From: Martinezella tropici
GTDB taxonomy: Bacteria; Pseudomonadota; Alphaproteobacteria; Rhizobiales; Rhizobiaceae
Assembly: GCF_008370325.1 (NCBI RefSeq)
Contig: NZ_VNIP01000011.1
Span: 310,001-374,000, forward strand
Direction: 5' to 3'
DNA: 64,000 nucleotides
The notes beneath the pieces are model-generated. The model did no database searches. It was not told the origin of the DNA and saw nothing but the letters and a program-made list of their open reading frames with translations. Below, in pieces: positions 58,177-64,000 of the stretch; position 1 is the stretch's first letter, and each line of letters opens with the position of its first letter. The position numbers were made by a program, and so were the translations under genes.

Positions 58177-58837
58177 TGGTCGGAGCTTGGATTCGGTAAC
58201 CAAGGCCACGGACCGTTTCAATCAGATCGACACCCATCTTCTTACGCAAACGACCGACGAAAACCTCGATCGTGTTGGAATCCCGGTCGAAATCCTGGTC
58301 GTACATATGTTCGACAAGCTCGGTGCGCGAGACGACCTCGCCCTTGTGATGCATGAGATAGGCAAGCAGGCGATATTCATGGGAGGTGAGCTTCAGCGGC
58401 TTGCCGTCGACGGTCGCCTTCGAGCTCTTGGTATCGAGCCGCACCGGGCCGCAGACGATTTCCGAGGAGGCATGGCCGGCGGCGCGGCGGATAAGCGCGC
58501 GGATGCGGGCCAGCACTTCTTCGACATGGAAAGGCTTGGCGACATAGTCGTCCGCGCCGGCATCGATGCCCGCCACCTTGTCGCTCCACCGGTCGCGGGC
58601 GGTCAGAAGCAGCACCGGCACCGTGCGCCCGGCGCCGCGCCATTTCTCCAGTACGGTGATGCCATCCACTTCAGGCAGGCCGATATCCAGAATGATCGCG
58701 TCATAGGGTTCGGTATCGCCGAGGAAATGGCCTTCCTCACCATCAAAGGCCGTATCGACAACATAACCTGCCTCCTTCAAGGCTTCGGCAAGCTGGCGAT
58801 TCAAGTTGATATCGTCTTCGACTATGAGAATGCGCAT
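58166..58837 (-). CDS. feuP: Response regulator FeuP
   Basis: A 223-residue OmpR/PhoB-type regulator. Receiver with Asp51 (YDAIILDIGLPEVDG), Lys in DDYVAKPFHVEEVLARI, and the winged-helix domain VRLDTKSSKATVDGKPLKLTSHEYRLLAYLMHHKGEVVSRTELVEHMYDQDFDRDSNTIEVFVGRLRKK. In S. meliloti FeuP/FeuQ control a set of genes including ndvA for cyclic glucan export and are needed for symbiosis. The start MRILIVEDD (58837) was chosen; a GPD-prefixed frame begins 12 bases upstream. feuN lies upstream on the same strand after 136 bases. Confidence 0.88.
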   Translation of the reverse strand: MRILIVEDDINLNRQLAEALKEAGYVVDTAFDGEEGHFLGDTEPYDAIILDIGLPEVDGITVLEKWRGAGRTVPVLLLTARDRWSDKVAGIDAGADDYVAKPFHVEEVLARIRALIRRAAGHASSEIVCGPVRLDTKSSKATVDGKPLKLTSHEYRLLAYLMHHKGEVVSRTELVEHMYDQDFDRDSNTIEVFVGRLRKKMGVDLIETVRGLGYRIQAPTNAN

Positions 58838-58973
58838 GTCTGGACCCAATTTCCCCGTTCGAGAAACAGTACTGTAAATCGTGCTGCAGTGGAATCATGG
58901 AAACAATAAGATTTTGTGTGGGATTCAAGGCTTTAGAGTGTCAATTGCACGTCGCCGCCTCACGTGCCCCGCG

Positions 58974-59222
58974 TCACATCGGCACTTTCATCGTCACCTT
59001 GCGCGGGCGCTGCCCATTGCCCTGCACGAGAACGGTGATGATGCAGCTGTCGCCTGAGGGTTGTGCGGATAGAAGCTGTCCGCCGGTCTTCTCGACGACC
59101 TCGGCCGCGGCCTCGCTGCAGTCGCTGTTGGCACGAGCAACCAGGGTCGACGTCGGCGCTGGCAGAACAGCCGAGCCGGCCATGACGAGAGCCGCCGCTG
59201 CTATGCTTGAAAATGAGGCCAT
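58974..59222 (-). CDS. feuN: Small periplasmic protein, FeuN-like
   Basis: An 82-residue protein with a signal peptide (FSSIAAAALVMAGSAVLPAPTSTLVARA) and a short mature domain, SDCSEAAAEVVEKTGGQLLSAQPSGDSCIITVLVQGNGQRPRKVTMKVPM, whose two Cys probably form a disulfide. Length, signal peptide and position directly upstream of feuP match FeuN, described in S. meliloti as a negative modulator of FeuQ. This call rests on position and layout more than on motif. A GGGAAG binding site precedes ATG 59222. It is probably the first gene of feuNPQ. Confidence 0.72.
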   Translation of the reverse strand: MASFSSIAAAALVMAGSAVLPAPTSTLVARANSDCSEAAAEVVEKTGGQLLSAQPSGDSCIITVLVQGNGQRPRKVTMKVPM

Positions 59223-59798
59223 GCTTCGGACTTCCCACGGGGATATTAACTTGGTGATTATTTACCCAAACACGTCTGAATGGCAAATGAATGGGCTGTA
59301 ATTTTCGGCCTACTGAGCAGGCAAGGCACGCAATCTGCGCCTTAACCATTTGAAATAATTGAATGCAAAGTGGCGACCTTGCCACGACGGCAACCGATTG
59401 GCGTTCTACCGCCCCGCATCGATACAATCTATCAGCGATATGTCCGCGACGGCGCGTATTTGGCTTCGAAATACCCTTCTTCGAGCTGCAAGCTCAGCCA
59501 TTTTTAATCATTCTTGCTTATCATCTGCCCGTGGGTGCGAGATGGGCAGGCACGCCACCATGGGCCGCTGCAAACCGGCCTTCAGGCGCTTTGCCGAGGT
59601 GAGGCGCTGGGATTTCCTTGAGTCCTTTGAATCGCTTGAGGCGATTTCTTCTGAAATCAAACCCGCAACTTCGAAGGCTGATTGAAGAGCCTCATGAAAA
59701 GAATCCGGTCACCGACAATCCGATTCCGCTCGAATGCTCAATCCGTTGAAATACTTGCCGTTAAAATGCTTGGCGGGACCGGCCCCGGCGCAGCGCGT
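59223..59798. other. Intergenic region between feuN and the Dabb gene
   Basis: No gene is supported over 576 bases. On the - strand, TTGCCA (complement of 59281-59286) and TAAATA (complement of 59259-59264), 16 bases apart, could be the feuNPQ promoter about 40-65 bases before the feuN ATG. Short overlapping frames of 60-108 codons on both strands carry no recognisable family. Confidence 0.45.
59259..59286 (-). promoter_or_regulatory. Candidate feuNPQ promoter
   Basis: On the - strand TTGCCA, 16-base spacer, TAAATA, with the -10 about 37 bases before the feuN ATG. The match to a sigma-70-type promoter is moderate. Confidence 0.35.
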
Positions 59799-60107
59799 TC
59801 AAAACGGCTCGCGAACAGCCGTCGCGGTCTCGTAGTCGGCAGCGATCCGCATCTCGCGCAGCGGACGAACACGCTCGATGGACCGCTGATAGTTTGGATG
59901 CGCCTTGTAGGCTGCAAGCGCCGCCTCGTCATCGAATTCGCCATAGACGACAAGATCGACTTCGGTTCCGAGCTGGTCGGTCTTCACATTCGTGCCGATT
60001 TCCAAGAGCCGCGCATGTGGAATGTCTGTCAGGATCGAGAGGCCGGAGCGGACCTCTTCGAGATTGGCGCGATCAGGAACGGTGAAGAAGACGATATGAC
60101 GGATCAC
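59799..60107 (-). CDS. Dabb-family (stress-responsive alpha/beta barrel) protein
   Basis: A 102-residue single-domain protein. The fold pattern is VIRHIVFFTVPDRANLEEVRSGLSILTDIPHARLLEIGTNVKTDQLGTEVDLVVYGEFDDEAALAAYKAHPNYQRSIERVRPL: first strand, helix, the central DLVVYGEF strand and the AYKAHPNY helix typical of Dabb proteins, which form dimeric alpha/beta barrels. Function is unproven; homologues are often stress- or ligand-related. The start is GTG at 60107 with AGGAG seven bases upstream (complement strand), preferred to a longer frame from 60170. Confidence 0.78.
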   Translation of the reverse strand: MIRHIVFFTVPDRANLEEVRSGLSILTDIPHARLLEIGTNVKTDQLGTEVDLVVYGEFDDEAALAAYKAHPNYQRSIERVRPLREMRIAADYETATAVREPF

Positions 60108-60263
60108 GCGGCGGCTCCTTGTGCATATGCGAAGGCATGGCGCGATACCATGCGTACAGGCGCAATTCAATAAACTGACCGTTTTGCGGGCGGGATCGTT
60201 TCGTCGCAGGCCATGCAGACTGCCATTTATCGCATGGTGGCGAGGCGTGTTATCATCGCGGCC

Positions 60264-60593
60264 ATGACCGACGAGGACCTTATATCCGTTGCCCTTGGCC
60301 TGCCGGAGGCAGCAGAGAGCTCACACTTCGGAACCCGCGATTTTCGTGTTCGGGGCAAGATCTTCATGACCCTTCCGAGCCCCGATTTCTGCGTCGTCAA
60401 GCTGACACCCGACCAGCAGCAAATGGCATTGGCAACCATGCCGGGCGACGTCATGGCCGTGCCGGGCGGTTGGGGCCTGAAGGGCTTTACGCGGCTGTTT
60501 CATCACGACGCCGATCATGCGACGATCAAGGCGCTGATGCAGCGCGCATGGCAAAACGTGGCGCCGAAATCTATGGTTTTGCCGGAGGATTAG
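60264..60593 (+). CDS. MmcQ/YjbR-family protein
   Basis: A 109-residue protein of the YjbR/MmcQ (CyaY-like) fold. LPEAAESSHFGTRDFRVRGKIFMTL is the opening beta-helix unit, VVKLTPDQQQMAL, GGWGLKGFTRLFHHDADHATIKALMQRAWQNVAPK follow; the KGFTRLF-x-W layout is typical. These small proteins are often annotated as DNA-binding but the activity is unproven. The ATG at 60264 (MTDEDLISVALGLPE) matches the family start; earlier in-frame ATGs at 60213 and 60234 add an unlikely tail. Its last 23 bases overlap the convergent YcgN-like gene. Confidence 0.75.
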   Translation: MTDEDLISVALGLPEAAESSHFGTRDFRVRGKIFMTLPSPDFCVVKLTPDQQQMALATMPGDVMAVPGGWGLKGFTRLFHHDADHATIKALMQRAWQNVAPKSMVLPED

Positions 60594-61062
60594 GTTCCAT
60601 GTCGTCTTCGACCGTCAACGGCCAATCGACGACGTAATCCTCGAAATCGTCGAGATCGACATCGTTCTCGCTGACCGTGCGTCCACGGGCGGAAACGCCA
60701 GCGATGTGCACGGTTTCCGGATCGCCCGAGATCAGCGGATGCCACCAGTAGAGATCGCGGCCTTCATTGACGAGGCGGTAGGCGCAGGTGGGCGGCAGCC
60801 ACGCCAGCTCCGGAACCTTCTCCGGCGTCAACTGCACGCAGTCGGGGACGAAATCCCAGCGGTTCGGATAGCTCGTGCAACGACAGCTCTCGCCATCCAT
60901 CAGCTTGCAGCGGATCGAGGTGAAGTAGACATCGCCGCTATCCCATTCCTCGAGTTTGTTGAGACAACAGAGGCCGCAGCCGTCGCACAGGCTTTCCCAT
61001 TCCGGCGAGCTCATTTCCGCCAGGGTCTTGGTTTTCCAGAAGGGTAATTCGTCTGTCATCAT
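60571..61062 (-). CDS. YcgN/UPF0260-family cysteine-cluster protein
   Basis: A 163-residue cytoplasmic protein. It carries the Cys motif CDGCGLCCLNKLEEWDSGDVYFTSIRCKLMDGESCRCTSYPNRWDFVPDCVQL (residues 25-80), with at least eight conserved cysteines typical of UPF0260, which resembles the YkgJ zinc/iron-cluster family. WLPPTCAYRLVNEGRDLYWWHPLISGDPETVHIAGVS is the other family signature. The function is unknown; the cysteine pattern suggests metal or Fe-S binding. The start at 61062 (MMTDELPF) has GAGGAAG upstream. The stop region overlaps the MmcQ gene. Confidence 0.82.
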   Translation of the reverse strand: MMTDELPFWKTKTLAEMSSPEWESLCDGCGLCCLNKLEEWDSGDVYFTSIRCKLMDGESCRCTSYPNRWDFVPDCVQLTPEKVPELAWLPPTCAYRLVNEGRDLYWWHPLISGDPETVHIAGVSARGRTVSENDVDLDDFEDYVVDWPLTVEDDMEPNPPAKP

Positions 61063-61225
61063 CGTCTTCCTCGCCACCCGACAGGGAGAATTCGGGCTGC
61101 GGCATGCATGTCTCTTGTTCTTTTCTCTAAATCAACCAATTATTCAAATAGCCGTTCTATGAGATAATGAGCTTTGTGTGTGCCACAAGGAAGCATGCAG
61201 CAATAATGTGGTCGGGAAGTAGAGC

Positions 61226-63421
61226 GTGGAAGACCCATCCAATCCAGAAAACGGGCCGAAGGCGGAGCCTGAGACGCAGAAGGACAGCCGGGCCGAAAAG
61301 CCGCAGCGGCGGAAACGCTATTTCTTTCTGCGCCTCGATTCATGGATCGACTCCACCTTATGGAATGCCGGTTTTGGCCTTGCGGAAGCCTGGGAGGAGA
61401 TCACGATCTTCTTCCGCCGCTTCCGCGTGCGCGGCTGGAAACGCATCGTTTTCGAGCTGCTCGGCGAAGGTCTGACGCTGGGTGCGGCCGGTTCGGTGGT
61501 AATGCTGATGCTTGCGATGCCCGCCTTCGAGGCGACGCAGGGCGACTGGCGCAATCGCGGCAATTTCGCCGTCACCTTTCTCGACCGCTACGGCAACGTC
61601 ATCGGCCACCGCGGCATCATTCATGAGAATTCAGTGCCGGTCGACCAGCTGCCGGATTATTTCGTCAAGGCGGTGCTCGCCACCGAGGACCGGCGTTTCT
61701 TCGACCATTTCGGCATCGACGTGATCGGCCTGTTCCGCGCGGTGACCGTGAACGCGCAAGCCGGCGGCGTCGTCCAGGGCGGCTCGACGCTGACCCAGCA
61801 GCTTGCCAAGAATATCTTTCTCAGCAACGAGCGCTCCATCGAGCGCAAGATCAAGGAAGCCTTTCTGGCGATCTGGCTCGAGGCCAATCTCTCCAAGAAG
61901 GAGATCCTGAGCCTCTATCTCGACCGCACCTACATGGGCGGCGGCACCTTCGGCGCGGCGGCAGCCGCACAATTCTATTTCGGCAAGAGCATCACCGACG
62001 TCAATCTGGCGGAGGCTGCGATGCTTGCCGGCCTCTTCAAGGCGCCGGCGAAATATGCGCCGCACGTCAATCTGCCGGCCGCCCGCGCCCGCGCCAACGA
62101 TGTGCTTTCCAACCTGGTTCAAAGCGGCCTGATGACCGAGGGGCAGGTGATCGCCGCACGCCGCAATCCGGCCTCCATCGTCGACCGCGCCCAGATCGAA
62201 TCCCCGGACTATTTCCTCGACTGGGCCTTCGACGAAGTGCAGCGGCTCGCGACGCGGTTCCCTGAGCGCTCGCTGATCGTCCGGACCACCATCGATATGG
62301 GGCTGCAGAAGGCGGCGGAAGATTCCGTCCAATCCAGCCTGATGGAATTCGGCGAACGTTACCATGCCAAGCAGGGCGCCAGCGTCATGATCGAAAATGG
62401 CGGCGCCGTTCGCGCCATGGTCGGCGGCAGCGACTACGGCGAAAGCCAGTTCAACCGCGCGACCAAGGCGCTACGCCAGCCGGGTTCCTCCTTCAAGATC
62501 TACACTTATTCGGTCGCGATGGAAAACGGCATGACGCCGACATCCACCATCGTCGACGCGCCGATTTCCTGGGGCAACTGGAGCCCGCACAATTATGAAA
62601 ATCGTTATGAAGGCAAGGTGACGCTGACGCAGGCGATCACGCAATCGATCAACACCATCCCGGTGCGGTTGGCGAAGGAGAAGTTCGGCATCCAGCCCAT
62701 TCGCAACATGGCCAAGGCCATGGGCGTGGAAACGCCGATCCGCAACGACAAGACCATTCCGATCGGCACCTCGGAGGTGACCGTTCTCGACCAGGCGACG
62801 GCCTATGCCGTCTTCCCGGCCAACGGCGTGCAGTCGCGGCGTCACGGCATCGACCAAATCACCGGCTATGACGGCAAGGTGCTCTACGATTTCAGTCACG
62901 ACGAGCAACCGGCCAAGCGCGTCCTCAGCGAAAAAGCCACGTCCTACATGAACCAAATGCTGACGCAGGTGCCGGTCATCGGCACCGGCCGCAGGGCAGC
63001 ACTCGATAACGGCATCGTGGTCGGCGGCAAGACCGGCACCACGCAGGCCTATCGCGATGCCTGGTTCATCGGCTTTACTGGCAACTACACTTGTGCCGTC
63101 TGGTTCGGCAACGACGATTATACGTCGACGAACAACATGACGGGCGGCACGCTGCCGGCCATGACCTTCAAGAAGATCATGGACTATGCGCAACAGGGCA
63201 TCGTGCTGAAACCCATCCCCGGCATCAGCAACCCGTTCCCGGTGCAGAAGCCGCAAACCGTTGCAGCTAAGAAGCCGGCCGATGCCTCCACTCCCAGCCT
63301 GCCTCCCCTCATGCGGCCGCGCTCGCTTTCGGTGGATTCCACGAACATCCTGCGCGATATCGGCGAAAGACTGAGGGCCGCGAACCGGCTCGGCGTGCAG
63401 AAGGTGGCGACGGCGGAATAG
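61226..63421 (+). CDS. Class A penicillin-binding protein (PBP1A-type)
   Basis: A 731-residue peptidoglycan synthase. A single membrane anchor (LTLGAAGSVVMLMLAMPAFEA, near residue 84) precedes the GT51 transglycosylase domain with catalytic Glu154 in TEDRRFFDHFGID and GGSTLTQQLAKN. The transpeptidase domain has SxxK at Ser421-Lys424 (GSSFK), SIN, and KTGTT at residues 602-606. The extended C-terminus is Pro/Lys-rich. The start is GTG at 61226 with GGGAAG upstream at 61214-61219. It lies alone between the YcgN-like gene and the DUF1214-like gene. Length and both active sites are intact. Confidence 0.93.
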   Translation: MEDPSNPENGPKAEPETQKDSRAEKPQRRKRYFFLRLDSWIDSTLWNAGFGLAEAWEEITIFFRRFRVRGWKRIVFELLGEGLTLGAAGSVVMLMLAMPAFEATQGDWRNRGNFAVTFLDRYGNVIGHRGIIHENSVPVDQLPDYFVKAVLATEDRRFFDHFGIDVIGLFRAVTVNAQAGGVVQGGSTLTQQLAKNIFLSNERSIERKIKEAFLAIWLEANLSKKEILSLYLDRTYMGGGTFGAAAAAQFYFGKSITDVNLAEAAMLAGLFKAPAKYAPHVNLPAARARANDVLSNLVQSGLMTEGQVIAARRNPASIVDRAQIESPDYFLDWAFDEVQRLATRFPERSLIVRTTIDMGLQKAAEDSVQSSLMEFGERYHAKQGASVMIENGGAVRAMVGGSDYGESQFNRATKALRQPGSSFKIYTYSVAMENGMTPTSTIVDAPISWGNWSPHNYENRYEGKVTLTQAITQSINTIPVRLAKEKFGIQPIRNMAKAMGVETPIRNDKTIPIGTSEVTVLDQATAYAVFPANGVQSRRHGIDQITGYDGKVLYDFSHDEQPAKRVLSEKATSYMNQMLTQVPVIGTGRRAALDNGIVVGGKTGTTQAYRDAWFIGFTGNYTCAVWFGNDDYTSTNNMTGGTLPAMTFKKIMDYAQQGIVLKPIPGISNPFPVQKPQTVAAKKPADASTPSLPPLMRPRSLSVDSTNILRDIGERLRAANRLGVQKVATAE

Positions 63422-63690
63422 AGATTATCCAAGCAGAGATGAAGGCGGAGGCCGCATAAGCAGCCTCGGCGCGGATTTTCCAACGAAAATATGAGGGAAT
63501 ATGTCGCGGTCGCAACAGGGCCGGCCGACTGGCGAATGGTCCGACAGCAGCTGATGTTCCGGCCAAAAGCTGCTTTGTTCGCTCACCCGGGGCATTCTGT
63601 ATGACTGCCGCCTGAAAGCGGCTCGCCCTTCCCCCTGCCGACAGAATCAGGAATAAATCGATACTGATTTGTCACGAGGACGATCCCAGG

Positions 63691-64000
63691 GTGTTCCGAG
63701 TTCCCCTTCTTGTTGCGCTTTCGCTTGTCATCGCCTTTGGCGGCGGGATCGTGTTCACGCTCCTGGCGCTGGATGCGACCTCCGGTTTCGGCGCGATCAA
63801 GCTCGGTGCCTGGCAGGCCTTTCCGGAAATGCAGACGGCCGATGCGGACCCTTATGCGAAATCCCATAGAGCTCGCGCCGGACGCTTGCTCTATGGCACC
63901 GCGGAAGGGCTCGTGTTTACCGCCTCCGATGACGATGCCGGCGCGCGGCTGACGGCATCTTGCAGCTATCGCATCAGCGGTCAGACGCCGCCCGCGAGGC
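63691..64000 (+). CDS. DUF1214-family membrane-anchored protein, 5' part
   Basis: A frame from GTG 63691 with GAGGA at 63676-63680 continues to the window edge. It starts FRVPLLVALSLVIAFGGGIVFTLLALDAT, an N-terminal anchor, then FGAIKLGAWQAFPEMQTADADPYAKSHRARAGRLLYGTAEGLVFTASDDDAGARLTASCSY. The LGAWQAFP and DPYAKSHRARAGRL runs match DUF1214 proteins, often paired with DUF1254 and usually followed by a second gene. The function is unknown. The rest of the protein and the stop lie outside the window. Confidence 0.7.
   Translation, partial: MFRVPLLVALSLVIAFGGGIVFTLLALDATSGFGAIKLGAWQAFPEMQTADADPYAKSHRARAGRLLYGTAEGLVFTASDDDAGARLTASCSYRISGQTPPAR

Noticed and set aside
1..64000. tRNA, rRNA, CRISPR arrays, insertion sequences and phage genes
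   Set aside because: I looked for T-loop signatures, regularly spaced repeats, transposase and integrase motifs and found none convincing.

Overview
The window is chromosomal DNA of an alphaproteobacterium of the Rhizobiaceae, most likely Rhizobium itself. The evidence is uniform GC-rich codon use, an iolD-iolE-iolB inositol catabolism segment, and a block pleC / glnE / two-component pair / degP / ccmHFEI / feuQPN whose order I recall from Sinorhizobium meliloti. Short palindromic intergenic repeats of the rhizobial kind are also present. Almost all of the sequence is coding, about 57 protein genes. I saw no rRNA, tRNA, CRISPR array, transposase or prophage gene.

Region 1-26 kb is metabolic and regulatory. 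It opens with the iolDEB tail (hairpins lie in both intergenic gaps), a MATE exporter, a PilZ protein and an AraC regulator divergent from a short-chain dehydrogenase. A PLP aminotransferase, small exported proteins and AMP nucleosidase (possibly translated from a leaderless mRNA) follow. Three tandem YCII (DGPF) proteins precede an ECF42-type sigma factor. Next come a YbhN-like membrane protein divergent from a GT2 glycosyltransferase, a Nudix hydrolase, a putrescine-type aminotransferase divergent from a glutamine synthetase-like enzyme, a lipid kinase, an MFS exporter, an HxlR regulator divergent from a quinone-reductase-like enzyme, and mgtE with a long structured leader.

Region 25-42 kb holds an Lrp regulator divergent from a DMT exporter, a GNAT protein, ETF-ubiquinone oxidoreductase, a short-chain dehydrogenase-like protein lacking the YxxxK motif, an RND efflux pair, an Hsp70-like protein, a uracil-DNA glycosylase-family protein with a degenerate motif I, a gene-poor stretch, a two-HTH regulator-like protein and aminopeptidase N.

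Region 42-64 kb is core cell biology: PleC (cell-cycle kinase/phosphatase), GlnE (nitrogen control of glutamine synthetase), a two-component pair next to the periplasmic protease DegP, the cytochrome c maturation operon ccmIEFH (four genes joined by stop/start overlaps), a small lipoprotein, the FeuN-FeuP-FeuQ envelope signalling operon, small conserved proteins (Dabb, MmcQ/YjbR, YcgN-like), a class A penicillin-binding protein and the start of a DUF1214-type protein cut by the window edge. Related 44-45 bp palindromes occur four times between 44.6 and 56.3 kb.

The most interesting non-textbook signals are the mgtE leader (a proline-containing 18-codon reading frame followed by hairpins, the last holding part of the ribosome binding site), the tripled YCII genes with the ECF42 sigma factor, an unlisted 58-residue exported protein gene at 9339-9515, and the HxlR/quinone reductase switch with a perfect TGTAC-n4-GTACA operator candidate. 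Start codons were chosen from ribosome binding sites and family N-termini. Family calls come from motif recognition without a database search.
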